From Pseudomonadota bacterium (GTDB taxonomy: Bacteria > Pseudomonadota > Alphaproteobacteria > Rhodospirillales > Magnetospirillaceae): a stretch of 42,630 nucleotides of DNA. The stretch lies in NCBI GenBank assembly GCA_021847015.1, contig JAJZVW010000025.1:1-42630 (forward strand). The letters run 5' to 3'. Of the stretch, positions 33,443 through 42,154 are shown piece after piece (the stretch's first letter is position 1; each line of letters opens with the position of its first letter). The translations under genes were made by a program, and so were the position numbers. Under the pieces are notes generated by a model. That model saw only the letters and a program-made list of their open reading frames with translations, made no database searches and was not told where the DNA came from.

Positions 33443-33628
33443 ATGTCTCATCCCGACCGAGCGCCGGCGACCGAGGCCCCCTTCACGCACCCCGCTTGAA
33501 AGCCCCCTCGGCTGCGCTCGGGGTGACAGGAAAAAGTTTGTCATCCCGAGCGAAGAGAGGGATCTTTCCGGCATGGACGGCAATCGCCAGCCGCTGAAAG
33601 ATCCCTTGCTCGCGCTCAGGATGACAGC
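33443..33628. repeat. Two adjacent REP-like elements between yajC and the DUF815 gene
   Basis: Copy one runs about 33443–33530 (CTCATCCCGACCGAGCGCCG to GCTGCGCTCGGGGTGACAGG). Copy two runs about 33538–33627 (GTCATCCCGAGCGAAGAGAG to CTCGCGCTCAGGATGACAGC). They fill most of the 421-bp gap 33266–33686. No gene is seen there; the yajC promoter lies at its left end. Confidence 0.75.
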
Positions 33629-33686
33629 CAGCGGCCACGCGAACCGCCCCACCCTTGCCTTGCCCCGCCGCACTGGACCGCCGCCT

Positions 33687-34553
33687 ATGGATGCCGAACC
33701 CCTCGCCCTTCTCGCCCGCATCGCCGAGGCGCTCGAACGCCTGGCCCCGCCGCCGCCCGCTCCGGCCGGACTCGATTCGGCCGACGCCTTCGTCTGGCAC
33801 GCCAATCCCGCCCGCCTCCAACCGGTCGCGGCCGTCAACCGGGTGGATATCGGGCTGTTGCAGGGGATCGACCGCCAGCGCGACCAGTTGCTGGACAACA
33901 CGCGGCGTTTCGCCAGCGGCCTGCCCGCCAACAACGCCCTGCTGTGGGGCGCGCGCGGGTGCGGGAAAAGCTCGCTGGTCAAGGCGGTTCACGGGGCGGT
34001 CAACGCCGAGAGCCCCCAAGCCCTGGCCCTGGTGGAGATCCACCGCGAGGACATCGGGTCGCTGCCCCGTCTGCTGGCCATCCTCCAGGACTCCCCGCGC
34101 CGTTCGGTGCTATTCTGCGACGATCTGTCGTTCGAGGGGGAGGACGAGTCGTACAAGTCGCTGAAGGCGGTATTGGACGGCGGCGTCGAGGGCCGCCCCG
34201 GCAACACGGTGTTCTACGCCACCTCGAACCGCCGCCACCTGATAAGCCGCGAGATGATCGACAACGAACGCGCCAGCGCCATCAACCCCGGCGAGGCGGT
34301 GGAAGAGAAAGTATCGCTGTCCGACCGTTTCGGCCTGTGGCTGGGCTTCCACGCCATGGACCAGGAGACGTATCTGGCCATCGCCGCCGGCTACGCCCGG
34401 CGCTGGGAACTGCCCATCGGAGAAGAGGAATTGCGGCGCGAGGCCAACGAATGGTCGGTGACGCGCGGCGCGCGGTCCGGCCGCGTGGCTTGGCAGTTCA
34501 TCCAGGACCTGGCGGGCCGTCTGGGCCGCCGGCTGGAGGCTCCCGCCGGCTGA
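33687..34553 (+). CDS. DUF815 AAA-type ATPase
   Basis: The 288-residue protein is a P-loop ATPase of the DUF815 family, common in alphaproteobacteria and not assigned a function. The Walker A motif is WGARGCGKSSLVK and the Walker B region is RSVLFCDDLSFEGED; NTVFYATSNRRHLISREM resembles the sensor 1 strand. The ATG at 33687 was chosen since the frame upstream runs through REP-like repeats. It is divergent from yajC, and its end overlaps the convergent NlpD-like gene by 56 bp. Confidence 0.88.
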   Translation: MDAEPLALLARIAEALERLAPPPPAPAGLDSADAFVWHANPARLQPVAAVNRVDIGLLQGIDRQRDQLLDNTRRFASGLPANNALLWGARGCGKSSLVKAVHGAVNAESPQALALVEIHREDIGSLPRLLAILQDSPRRSVLFCDDLSFEGEDESYKSLKAVLDGGVEGRPGNTVFYATSNRRHLISREMIDNERASAINPGEAVEEKVSLSDRFGLWLGFHAMDQETYLAIAAGYARRWELPIGEEELRREANEWSVTRGARSGRVAWQFIQDLAGRLGRRLEAPAG

Positions 34554-35670
34554 CCGGCCCCTTGGCGAGATATTCCGCAGGGTCCACCGCCTCGGTGCCG
34601 TGGCGCATCTCGAAATGGAGCTGCGGGGCGGTCACCGAGCCGGTCGAGCCCACGGTGGCGATGGGCTGGCCGCGTTTCACCGTCTCGCCGCGGTGGACCA
34701 GTATCTGGTCATTGTGGGCGTAGGCGGTCATCCAGCCATCGGCGTGCTTGATCAGGATTAGGCTGCCGAACCCCTTGAGTTCGTTGCCCACATAGGCCAC
34801 CACGCCGTTCTCGGCGGCCCGCACCTGCGTACCTCTGGGCGCGGCGATGTTGATGCCGTCGTTGCTCTGCCCCTTGCCGCCCTGGGGGCCGAAGCCGGCG
34901 ATCACCTCGCCCTTGACCGGCCACAGGAATCCGCGTCCCGTTTCCGGCTTGGGTTCCGGCGGCACCGCCACGGCCTGTTGCGGTTGTTGCGGAGTCCCGG
35001 ACGCCTGCTCGGCCGGCCGCGGTGGCGGCGCCACGTCGCCGCGTGCCTCGCGCGGCGTTTCCCGTGCCCCCTCCGGCACCGGAGGCGGGGGCGGCGCGGC
35101 CATGGCCTCCCGCGATGACGGTGGCGGCGACAGCGACGGCGCCGGTTCCGATGCCGCCTGCACGGCGTTGGGCGAGGCGATGACCAGCGACCCGAAGCCG
35201 CCGGGGGCGGCTTGCGCACCGCCCTGCCCGGTCTGGTTTCCGCCGTTGGGGACGCGCAGGTGCTCGCCCAGGCGGATGGTGTAGGGCGGCCTCTTGTTGT
35301 TGACCGAGGCCAGGGTCTGGAAGCCCACATGGAAACGCCGCGCCAAGCCCAGCAGGGTGTCGCCCCGGCGCACCACGTAATCCTGGCCGCCCGGTATGCG
35401 CAGCGTCATTCCCGGCGACAGCGCATAGGGTGGCTGGAGGCCGTTGGCGTCGATCAGTTCGCGCACCGACACGCCGCAGCGACGCGCCACCGAATACACC
35501 GTCTCGCCGGCATAGACGGCGAGCGGCGACGGACACCACCTTGTCTCCTGCGGAGAGGCGCGGACGCCGGCCGAAGGGGCGGGCCACGACGACTCGCACG
35601 CGGCCAGCAGCGCCGGCAGCACGAGGATGGATGCCACCCGAATGATCGAAGGATGTAGGGCCGCGCGCAT
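34498..35670 (-). CDS. NlpD-like lipoprotein with two LysM and a degenerate LytM domain
   Basis: The 390-residue protein has a lipoprotein signal (LPALLAAC), two LysM peptidoglycan-binding repeats (about residues 50–95 and 97–145), a Pro-rich linker and a C-terminal M23/LytM domain. The first metal-binding His and Asp of active M23 peptidases (HxGxD type) are replaced in NDGINIAAPRGT, while AYAHND and LHFEMR remain. This matches NlpD and EnvC, which do not cut but activate amidases during division. ATGs at 35688 and 35670 are both possible, and neither has a clear ribosome site. It belongs to the surE–pcm–nlpD neighbourhood. Confidence 0.88.
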   Translation of the reverse strand: MRAALHPSIIRVASILVLPALLAACESSWPAPSAGVRASPQETRWCPSPLAVYAGETVYSVARRCGVSVRELIDANGLQPPYALSPGMTLRIPGGQDYVVRRGDTLLGLARRFHVGFQTLASVNNKRPPYTIRLGEHLRVPNGGNQTGQGGAQAAPGGFGSLVIASPNAVQAASEPAPSLSPPPSSREAMAAPPPPPVPEGARETPREARGDVAPPPRPAEQASGTPQQPQQAVAVPPEPKPETGRGFLWPVKGEVIAGFGPQGGKGQSNDGINIAAPRGTQVRAAENGVVAYVGNELKGFGSLILIKHADGWMTAYAHNDQILVHRGETVKRGQPIATVGSTGSVTAPQLHFEMRHGTEAVDPAEYLAKGPVSRREPPAGGPDGPPGPG

Positions 35671-35769
35671 GGGCCAGACTATACCCATGGGCGGCCCCGG
35701 GGAGCAATGGCGCCGGTCGGGTCGCGGCGGCCACCGGCATGGGCCGCCGCTTTCGACGTCTTCCCGGCC

Positions 35770-35845
35770 GAGCGCAAACGGGCGAAGGGATCTTTCACGC
35801 GAAAGTGCCTGAACGATCCTTCGCTGACGCTCGGGATGACAGCGA
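35770..35845. repeat. REP-like element upstream of the NlpD-like gene
   Basis: A copy from GGCCGAGCGCAAACGGGCGA to CTGACGCTCGGGATGACAGC; the left end is degenerate. The gap 35671–35871 holds nothing else that I can support. Confidence 0.65.
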
Positions 35846-35871
35846 AGAACGCAACCTCCCTCGGGCGGGCG

Positions 35872-36183
35872 TTACCGAAAATTGAGGGGCAGGACGAAAT
35901 TTATGCCCGCCGGCGGCGGCATCATCACCGCCGGCGGCGGCACATAGACCGCCTGGGGCGGTGGGCCGTAGACGACCGGCGGCGGCCCGTAGATCCCCGC
36001 CCGCCATTCGCGCGCCCGCTCCCAGCGCCAGTCGCGGTGGCCCCAGCCGTCACCCCGCCAGCGGTCTCCCCCCCGCCAGCCGCGATGCCAGCCGTCCGCC
36101 TGCGCGGCTCCGACGGCACAGACCGCCACCGCCGCGACGAGGCCGAAGGCCAGCACCGTTTTCCGTATGATCGATGCGTTCAT
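35872..36183 (-). CDS. Exported Trp/Arg- and Pro/Tyr-rich small protein
   Basis: A 103-residue protein with a signal peptide (about residues 1–29, ending VGAAQA). The mature part has two zones: a Trp/Arg/Gly-rich stretch (WHRGWRGGDRWRGDGWGHRD) and a Pro/Tyr-rich stretch (GPPPVVYGPPPQAVYVPPP). No named family was recognised; such compositions are common in small periplasmic or outer-surface proteins. AGGAGGAG before the ATG is a strong ribosome site. It follows the Spy-like gene on the same strand after 68 bp. Confidence 0.68.
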   Translation of the reverse strand: MNASIIRKTVLAFGLVAAVAVCAVGAAQADGWHRGWRGGDRWRGDGWGHRDWRWERAREWRAGIYGPPPVVYGPPPQAVYVPPPAVMMPPPAGINFVLPLNFR

Positions 36184-36251
36184 AACGCTCCTCCTCTCGC
36201 GGGCACGCCTCCAGCAGGCGGCCCGCTGGGATGGTCAGCCCGTTGCGGTGG

Positions 36252-36725
36252 TTACTGGGGTGCACGGGCGGCGAATTGCCGCTTGTGCTCGCGGAAGACC
36301 TCGTCCGCGACCTTCCTCTGTTCCGGCGACATGGCGTTGTAGAGCGTCTCGAAAGCGTCCGAGAGCTTCTTGACGCCTTCGGCATGCGCTTCGGCGATCT
36401 GCTGATAGGCCCGCAAATCTTCGAGGGCGGTCATGGTCTTCTCGTTCTGGCGCTTGTCCTTGATCAGTTGCACGTACCCCTTGGCGTTGGCGCGCATGAC
36501 CTCGGCCACGGCGTTCCATTGGCCTTCCTGGGCTTCGGTGACGTGCAGCCTTTCGTGCAGTTCCTTGATCCTCGCCTCGACCCCGTCCTCGAACCGCTGG
36601 GGCCGGGGCGCCGCCGCCGGAGCGGTCTGCGGCGCCGCGCCCTCGTCGGCGGCCAGCGCCGGAGACACCACGGCGGCCATCGCGGTCAGCGTCGCGGCGG
36701 CAAGCATTTGCTTCACTGGAACCAT
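36252..36725 (-). CDS. Spy/CpxP-like periplasmic LTXXQ-motif protein
   Basis: The 157-residue protein has a signal peptide ending SPALA and a helical, charged mature part. ERLHVTEAQEGQW and NAMSPEQRKVADEV are relaxed forms of the two LTxxQ motifs of Spy and CpxP, which are ATP-independent periplasmic chaperones or stress sensors. The ATG at 36725 follows GGAGAGG and gives a clean signal peptide. It is probably co-transcribed with the small exported protein after it. A stress role is inferred from the family. Confidence 0.78.
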   Translation of the reverse strand: MVPVKQMLAAATLTAMAAVVSPALAADEGAAPQTAPAAAPRPQRFEDGVEARIKELHERLHVTEAQEGQWNAVAEVMRANAKGYVQLIKDKRQNEKTMTALEDLRAYQQIAEAHAEGVKKLSDAFETLYNAMSPEQRKVADEVFREHKRQFAARAPQ

Positions 36726-36916
36726 CGTACCTCTCCTTCCCATGACCGGCCCGCGACCGATATCGCCGCCATCACAAGGCGCGCTCGGGGCTACCCGAAA
36801 ATCGCCGCCAATTGTGGCAGCCATTTGGCGCTCCCGACCCGAACGCTTATCCGGCGCCCGGACTAATCCCAATACCGTTCAGTTAATAAAAAACGTCAAT
36901 ATTACCGGTATGTTAC

Positions 36917-37015
36917 GTCATGGCCGGGCTTGACCCGGCCATCCACGTGGTGCCGCGATTTCCAGTGGTTGCGCTGCGGAACGGCGTGGATGCCCGTGAC
37001 GGGCACGGGCATGAC
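36917..37015. repeat. Second repeat family: GTCATGGCCGGGC … GGGCATGAC
   Basis: The element starts GTCATGGCCGGGCTTGACCC and ends GGCACGGGCATGAC, so its ends are inverted repeats. Inside, ATCCACG and CGTGGAT are also inverted. It differs from the GTCATTCCGAGC family and resembles an intergenic repeat I know from other alphaproteobacteria. It occupies the gap between the Spy-like gene and pcm (36726–37090, 365 bp), whose other parts are AT-rich and have no gene. Confidence 0.7.
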
Positions 37016-37090
37016 GGGCTTGGGGGTGACACCAGACACGATAAGCGTTTGATAATACCCGATATTCCCCTTAATTGAGCCGTATTGGGG

Positions 37091-37762
37091 CTAATCCTCG
37101 GGCAATCCTTCCACCAGCGGAACGAACCGCACCGGCAGGAACGAGCTGAGGTCGATACCGCCCTCGGTGCGGCGCACCTTGACCAGGTCCTGGTCCGTCT
37201 CGCCCACCGGCAGGATCATGATCCCACCCGGCTTCAACTGCCCGACCAGGACCGGGGGGATGTCGTGGGCGGCGGCGGTGACGATGATGCGGTCGAACGG
37301 CGCCTGTTCCGGCCAGCCGCGCGAGCCGTCGCCCAAGCGGGCGGTGACGTTGTGGATGCCGAGCGCGCGGAAACGCTCCTCCGCCTCCGCCAGCAGCGGC
37401 CGGTGGCGCTCGACGGTGTAGACCCGCCGGCAGAGCTTGGCCAGCACGGCGGTCTGGTAGCCCGAGCCGGTGCCGATCTCCAGCACCTTCATGCGCTCGC
37501 CCAGGTCCAGTTCCTGGGTCATCCTGGCCACCACCAGCGGCTGGCTGATGGTCTGGCCCGAGCCGATGGGAAGAGCGGCGTTCTCGTAGGCGCGATCGGT
37601 GAAGGCGGACGATACGAAACGTTCGCGCGGGACCTTCTCGATCGCCGACAGCACCCGCGTGTCGGTGACCCCCTCGCGCCTCAGTTCCATCAGCAGCCGG
37701 ATGATCCGCGCCTCGGCCGCGACGGCGGCCCCGCTTTTCCCCTTCACGCACGCCCCCGTCAT
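37091..37762 (-). CDS. pcm: Protein-L-isoaspartate O-methyltransferase
   Basis: Pcm methylates isoaspartyl residues in aged proteins so that they can revert to normal aspartate. The protein (up to 223 residues) has the family signature [20 protein letters not shown], the SAM site [16 protein letters not shown] and [18 protein letters not shown]. The start is uncertain: ATG at 37762 lies at the edge of a REP-like element, and GTG at 37747 is also possible; homologues have about 10–15 residues before the RLLMELRR segment. The repeat element separates it from surE, with which it usually forms an operon. Confidence 0.93.
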   Translation of the reverse strand: MTGACVKGKSGAAVAAEARIIRLLMELRREGVTDTRVLSAIEKVPRERFVSSAFTDRAYENAALPIGSGQTISQPLVVARMTQELDLGERMKVLEIGTGSGYQTAVLAKLCRRVYTVERHRPLLAEAEERFRALGIHNVTARLGDGSRGWPEQAPFDRIIVTAAAHDIPPVLVGQLKPGGIMILPVGETDQDLVKVRRTEGGIDLSSFLPVRFVPLVEGLPED

Positions 37763-37771
37763 CCAATGCGC

Positions 37772-37862
37772 CTGAGAGGTCCCTCGGCTGCGCTCGGGAC
37801 GACAATTTTTCCTGTCGTTCCGAGAGAGCGCAAACGACCGGAGAACCTTTCACGCATGCCGC
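37772..37862. repeat. REP-like element between surE and pcm
   Basis: A copy with arms CTCGGCTGCGCTCGGGACGA on the left and CTGTCGTTCCGAGAGAGCGC on the right, separated by a short A/T-rich turn. It has the opposite half-order from most copies. It is placed between two genes that are normally adjacent. Confidence 0.75.
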
Positions 37863-37874
37863 TCCCCCTCCCCG

Positions 37875-38657
37875 TCACGCGAACACCGGTTCCAGAGCCC
37901 GCATGGCATCGCGGTCGGTCAGATCGATGCACAAGGGCGTCACCGCGATGGCGCCGCGCCGCACCGTCTCCAGATCGGTGCCGGGCGGGCCGCGTTCGTC
38001 TGCGCGCTGGCCGCCGATCCAGATATAGGGCTCGCCGCGCGGGTCCGTGCGTTCCGACACCTCGTCGCCGATCTTGCGCTTGCCCTGGCGCGCAACCTCG
38101 ATTCCCGTCACATGGGTGTGGAGGATGTCGGGGAAGTTGACGTTGATGAGCACGTCGCGCCCCCACCCGGCGGCGGTGACCTTGCGGATGATGTCCGGCG
38201 CCCAATGCTCGGCGGTCCCCCACTTCACCGGGTGGTCGGGGGTGACCTGCTGGCTGAGCGCGATGGCGGGAATGCCGAGGATGACCGCCTCCATCGCCGC
38301 CGCCACCGTGCCGGAATAGGTGATGTCCTCGCCCAGGTTGCCGCCGCGGTTGATGCCCGACAGCACAAGCGCTGGCCTGCGCCCCTTGAGAACGTGGTTG
38401 ATGCCCAGCAGCACCGCGTCGGTGGGCGTGCCGTCCACGGCGAAGCGCCGCCGCGACACCTGCCGCACCCGCAGCGGGCGGCGGAGCGTCAGCGAATGGC
38501 CGGCGGCCGATTGCTCGTTTTCGGGGGCCACCACCCAGACGTCCTTCGACAGGCTGCGGGCGACCCGTTCCAGGACCTTGATGCCGGGCGCGGTGATGCC
38601 ATCGTCGTTGGCGACAAGGATGCGTACGTCGGAAAGGTCGGGCAGCGGCGCGAACAT
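37875..38657 (-). CDS. surE: 5'/3'-nucleotidase SurE
   Basis: SurE removes phosphate from nucleoside monophosphates and is linked to stress survival. The 260-residue protein has the metal site VANDDGITAPG, the ENEQSAAGHSLTL segment and LSGINRGGNLGEDITYSGTV, all diagnostic. It starts one base after the serS stop codon (TGA-C-ATG), so translation is probably coupled. The downstream partner pcm is separated by a repeat element. Confidence 0.97.
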   Translation of the reverse strand: MFAPLPDLSDVRILVANDDGITAPGIKVLERVARSLSKDVWVVAPENEQSAAGHSLTLRRPLRVRQVSRRRFAVDGTPTDAVLLGINHVLKGRRPALVLSGINRGGNLGEDITYSGTVAAAMEAVILGIPAIALSQQVTPDHPVKWGTAEHWAPDIIRKVTAAGWGRDVLINVNFPDILHTHVTGIEVARQGKRKIGDEVSERTDPRGEPYIWIGGQRADERGPPGTDLETVRRGAIAVTPLCIDLTDRDAMRALEPVFA

Positions 38658-38658
38658 G

Positions 38659-39927
38659 TCAGCGGATGACCTCGATTCCCCCCATGTACGGGCGCAACGC
38701 CTCGGGCACCGTCACCGACCCGTCGGCCTGCTGGTAGTTCTCCAGCACGGCCACCAGAGCGCGGCCCACCGCCAGGCCGGAACCGTTGAGGGTGTGGACG
38801 AAACGGGTGCCCTTCTCGCCCGCGGGGCGGAAGCGGGCCTTCATCCGCCGCGCCTGGAACTCGCCGCAATTCGAGCACGACGAGATTTCCCGGTAGCGGC
38901 CCTGGCCGGGCAGCCAGACCTCGATGTCGTAGGTCTTGCGCGCCGAGAAGCCCATGTCGCCGGCGCATAGCACGATGCGCCGATAGGGCAGTTTCAAGCG
39001 TTCCAGCACCGCCTCGGCGCAGGTGGTCATGGTTTCGTGCTCCTCGTCCGAACGGTCGGGATGGACGACCGAGACCAGTTCGACTTTCAGGAACTGGTGC
39101 TGGCGGATCATGCCGCGGGTGTCCTTGCCGGCCGCGCCCGCTTCCGAGCGGAAGCAGTGGGTGAGCGCGGTCATGCGCATGGGCAGGCGGGCTTCGTCCA
39201 AAATCTCGTCGGCCACCAGATTGGTGAGCGGCACCTCGGCGGTGGGGATCAGCCAGTGGTCGGTGGTGGTGCGGAACAAATCCTCGCCGAACTTGGGCAA
39301 CTGGCCGGTGCCGAACAAAGCCGCGTCCTTGACCAGCAGCGGCGGATTGACCTCGGTGTAGCCGCCCCCGCCGGTCTGAAGGTCCAGCATGAAATTGGCC
39401 AGCGCCCGTTCCAGCCGCGCCAGAGCCCCCTTCAGCACCACGAAGCGCGCCCCAGACAGCTTGGCGGCGCCGGCGAAATCCATCAGCCCCAGCTTTTCGC
39501 CGATGGCGTCGTGCTCCAGGGGCTGGAAGTCGAATTGGCGCGGGATGCCCCAGCGCCGGATTTCCACATTGGCCGATTCGTCGAGACCGTCGGGAACGTC
39601 CTCGGCGGGAAGATTGGGAATGCGCGCCAGCAGCTCGTCGATCTCGGCGCCAAGCGCCCGATCTTCCTCCTCGACCGCCGGAATGAGGTCCTTCAGCCCG
39701 GCGACCTCCTCCATCAGGGCCGAGGCGTCGCCGCCCTGCTTCTTCAACATGCCGATCTGTTTCGACGCCTCGTTGCGGCGGGCCTGCATCTCCTGGAACC
39801 GGGTCTGGGCGGCACGGCGCTTCTCGTCCAGCGCCAGGACGCGGTGCGCCAGGGGATCGAGCCCGCGCCGGGCCAGCCCGCGGTCGAAGGCGTCCGGATT
39901 GTCGCGAAGGGACTTCAGGTCGTGCAT
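38659..39927 (-). CDS. serS: Seryl-tRNA synthetase
   Basis: SerS charges tRNA-Ser with serine. The 422-residue protein has the N-terminal tRNA-binding coiled coil (about residues 25–110). The class II motifs follow: motif 2 in [20 protein letters not shown] and motif 3 in [17 protein letters not shown]. The serine-site segment [10 protein letters not shown] is present. The length is typical. It starts the serS–surE unit; the normally adjacent tatC is separated by an element and a small reverse-strand island. Confidence 0.97.
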   Translation of the reverse strand: MHDLKSLRDNPDAFDRGLARRGLDPLAHRVLALDEKRRAAQTRFQEMQARRNEASKQIGMLKKQGGDASALMEEVAGLKDLIPAVEEEDRALGAEIDELLARIPNLPAEDVPDGLDESANVEIRRWGIPRQFDFQPLEHDAIGEKLGLMDFAGAAKLSGARFVVLKGALARLERALANFMLDLQTGGGGYTEVNPPLLVKDAALFGTGQLPKFGEDLFRTTTDHWLIPTAEVPLTNLVADEILDEARLPMRMTALTHCFRSEAGAAGKDTRGMIRQHQFLKVELVSVVHPDRSDEEHETMTTCAEAVLERLKLPYRRIVLCAGDMGFSARKTYDIEVWLPGQGRYREISSCSNCGEFQARRMKARFRPAGEKGTRFVHTLNGSGLAVGRALVAVLENYQQADGSVTVPEALRPYMGGIEVIR

Positions 39928-39987
39928 GGAACGGTCTTCCGAGAGTGCGGAACGGATGGCTTATAAGCCCCACCGGCCCGCTTGTCA

Positions 39988-40151
39988 CCCCCGCGCCAGC
40001 GGTTCTCATTATGCGCCCTTGCTCGCGTTGTCATCCCGACCGAGCGCGAGCGAGCGGAGGGATCTTTCGCGCGAAAATGCCCGAAAGATCCCTCGGCTAC
40101 GCTCGGGATGACAATGAAAAAAACCATAATGAGAACCGTTGCCCCCGCGCC
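39988..40151. mobile_element. MITE-like element of about 145 bp with 10-bp direct repeats
   Basis: Arms CAGCGGTTCTCATTATG (39997–40013) and CATAATGAGAACCGTTG (40125–40141) are inverted repeats with 16 of 17 matches. The flanks CCCCCGCGCC (39988–39997 and 40142–40151) are identical 10-bp direct repeats, overlapping the arm by one base. The core is the common palindrome (GTCATCCCGACC to GCTCGGGATGAC). It encodes nothing and lies upstream of serS. Confidence 0.82.
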
Positions 40152-40342
40152 GGTTCCCCCGCCGCCCCCGCCGAACCGCTGTGGACACGGGGCGGCCGGA
40201 ACCCCAGGGATCCTTCCTCGATCCGGTGTGCATGCCCGATGGTTCGGTGGCCCTCTATCAGAATCCGGGCGCGAACGGGCAGTACGGCCAGCCGGTTGCC
40301 TCCAAGGCCAATTGCCCCTGGAACAAGCCCAAGACCAACTGA
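40139..40342 (+). CDS. Possible small protein or gene remnant
   Basis: An open frame of up to 67 codons with a TTG start inside the arm of the MITE-like element. An ATG at 40232 would give 36 residues. The last part (DPVCMPDGSVALYQNPGANG, then CPWNKPKTN) looks like a real protein C-terminus with two Cys, while the first part is Arg/Pro-rich and probably not natural. The simplest reading is a small gene whose 5' end was lost when the element inserted. No family was recognised. Confidence 0.28.
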   Translation: MPPRRFPRRPRRTAVDTGRPEPQGSFLDPVCMPDGSVALYQNPGANGQYGQPVASKANCPWNKPKTN

Positions 40343-40492
40343 TTCGCCCTCACACCCGTTGGCGCCATGGGAACACGGGAATTCCGTGCCCCCGTAATTC
40401 CAAAGCGTCACACCGACAGGCGATGAAGCGTCCTTCCGATGGGACCGGCTTGCCCGTTCCGGCAACCATCACTCTTCGGAAAGGACCACGTC

Positions 40493-40834
40493 ATGACCAT
40501 CCGTCTCGGGGGCGCCGCGCTGAGCGTCATTTTTACCATCCTCGCAACCAGCGCCGCCAACGCTCAGTGCTTCATCAAGGTGGGAGCCCCCTATCTCGGC
40601 AGCCAAGCGAAGCAGAACCAGGCCCAGACCATGGTGTCCGAATCCCAGGACGGCACCGTGAGCGCCGCGTATACCGCCGGCACCTGCACCATCACCAAGG
40701 GGCTGCACCCCGGCGGCAGGCCCTGCCCCGGCACGCAAATCGACAGCCACGTCACCGTGGAGTTGGACCACGTGAACGGCCAATATCACGTCATCGATCA
40801 TCTTATCGGCGGGCAGTACTGCACCACCCATTAA
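40493..40834 (+). CDS. Small exported protein of unknown function
   Basis: A 113-residue protein with a clear signal peptide (MTIRLGGAALSVIFTILATS, cleavage after AANA). The mature part of about 90 residues has four Cys (QCFIK, GTCTI, RPCPG, QYCTTH), which could form two disulphides. It reads as alternating strands with no named domain. A GGAAAGGA ribosome site precedes the ATG. It lies on the strand opposite to its neighbours, between tatC and serS, which are adjacent in related genomes. Confidence 0.7.
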   Translation: MTIRLGGAALSVIFTILATSAANAQCFIKVGAPYLGSQAKQNQAQTMVSESQDGTVSAAYTAGTCTITKGLHPGGRPCPGTQIDSHVTVELDHVNGQYHVIDHLIGGQYCTTH

Positions 40835-40854
40835 GTTGAGCGGTTTTTCCCGTC

Positions 40855-40887
40855 CCGGCCCCGCCGCCGCAAGCGGCACGGGGTCGG
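40855..40887. terminator. Strong hairpin between convergent genes
   Basis: CCGGCCCCG (40855–40863) pairs with CGGGGTCGG (40879–40887) with one G–T pair, and CCGC (40867–40870) pairs with GCGG (40873–40876) inside. It lies between the exported-protein gene and tatC, both ending here. No T run follows on either strand, so a terminator role is only likely. Confidence 0.4.
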
Positions 40888-40896
40888 GTTCCCCGC

Positions 40897-41739
40897 TCAC
40901 CCGTTGAAATCGGTTTCCTCGACCAGCGGCTCGTCCTCGCCGCCATCCTCGGCCGCGGCGCGCTCGCGTTGCCGCTCGGCCCATTTCGCCGACAGGATGG
41001 ACAGTTCGTAGAGCACGACCATGGGCACCGCCAGCGAGATCTGGCTGACCATGTCGGGCGGGGTGACGATGGCGGCGAAGATGAAGACGCCGACGATCGC
41101 GAAGCGGCGCTTTTCGGCCAGGCCCTTCGCGGTGACCAGCCCGACCCGGGCCAGCAGCGTCAGCAGCACCGGCATCTGGAAGGCCAGCCCGAAGGCGAAG
41201 ATCAGGGTCATCACCAGGGACAGGTATTCGCCGATCTTGGCTTCAAGCTGGATGGGGAGACCGCCTTCTACCGCCTCGAAAGAAATGAAGAATTTCCAGG
41301 CCATCGGCATGATGACCCCGTACACCAGCCCTGCCCCCAGGACGAACAGCACCGGGGTGGCGAACAGGAAGGGGAAGAAGGCCTGCTTTTCGTGCTTGTA
41401 GAGCCCGGGGGCGACGAACGCCCACAATTGTCCCGCCCAAACCGGGAAGCACAGGAAGGCGGCGGCGAAGGCGGACACCTTCATGTGGGTGAAGAACGCC
41501 TCGGTCAGCGCGGTGTAGATCATGCGCCGCTCGCCACCGCCCTGATGGGCGAGGATGGCCGCCAGGGGCCGCACCAGGAACCCGTAAATGTCCTTGGAAA
41601 AGGCGTAGCAGACGACGAACGCGACGATGAAGGCGAGAGCCGACCAGATCAGCCGGCGGCGCAGCTCCAGCAGATGCTCAAGCAGCGGCATGGCGGATTC
41701 GTCGGGGGCGGATTCGTCGGGGAGGGATTTCTCGGTCAC
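40897..41739 (-). CDS. tatC: Twin-arginine translocase subunit TatC
   Basis: TatC is the receptor of the Tat system, which exports folded proteins with twin-arginine signals. The 280-residue protein has six membrane segments. Conserved features are [19 protein letters not shown] in the cytoplasmic N-terminus and [20 protein letters not shown] in the first periplasmic loop and second helix. The C-terminal tail is acidic. Its start overlaps the end of tatB by 4 bp (ATGA), the mark of translational coupling. Confidence 0.97.
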   Translation of the reverse strand: MTEKSLPDESAPDESAMPLLEHLLELRRRLIWSALAFIVAFVVCYAFSKDIYGFLVRPLAAILAHQGGGERRMIYTALTEAFFTHMKVSAFAAAFLCFPVWAGQLWAFVAPGLYKHEKQAFFPFLFATPVLFVLGAGLVYGVIMPMAWKFFISFEAVEGGLPIQLEAKIGEYLSLVMTLIFAFGLAFQMPVLLTLLARVGLVTAKGLAEKRRFAIVGVFIFAAIVTPPDMVSQISLAVPMVVLYELSILSAKWAERQRERAAAEDGGEDEPLVEETDFNG

Positions 41740-42113
41740 GGCTCGGGAGGACGGCGCGGGGGTTCGAACGGGACGGCTTCGGCGGCGGGGGACGGCGGCG
41801 CGGGCGTTTCCGCCAGCGGCTCCGGCGGCAGCGCCACGGCATCGGCAAGGCCGCCATCAGCGTCGAGCGCGGCTTCGAACTTGGCCTTGAGCGAGCCCGG
41901 ATCGGCGGCCCTCTCGACCTCCTCCTTCATCTCCTTAAGTTCGGCCTCGCGCATCATTTCGTCGACGCCGCGATGGAATTCCGCCGCCAGTTCCCGCGCC
42001 TTGCGCGTCCAGCGCCCGACCTGGCGCATCACCTTCGGCAGATCCTTGGGACCGATGACGATGAGGCTGACCACACCGATCAGCGCCATTTCATCCCAGC
42101 CGATATCGAACAT
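41736..42113 (-). CDS. tatB: Twin-arginine translocase subunit TatB
   Basis: TatB works with TatC in the substrate-binding complex. The 125-residue protein has the N-terminal membrane segment ([20 protein letters not shown]), the [15 protein letters not shown] hinge and amphipathic helix, a charged helix and a Pro/Ala-rich tail. It is 41 bp after tatA and overlaps tatC by 4 bp. Confidence 0.95.
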   Translation of the reverse strand: MFDIGWDEMALIGVVSLIVIGPKDLPKVMRQVGRWTRKARELAAEFHRGVDEMMREAELKEMKEEVERAADPGSLKAKFEAALDADGGLADAVALPPEPLAETPAPPSPAAEAVPFEPPRRPPEP

Positions 42114-42154
42114 TCAGGCTCTCCAACCCCGCGCCCCTGCGCCGGGTGCCGGAC

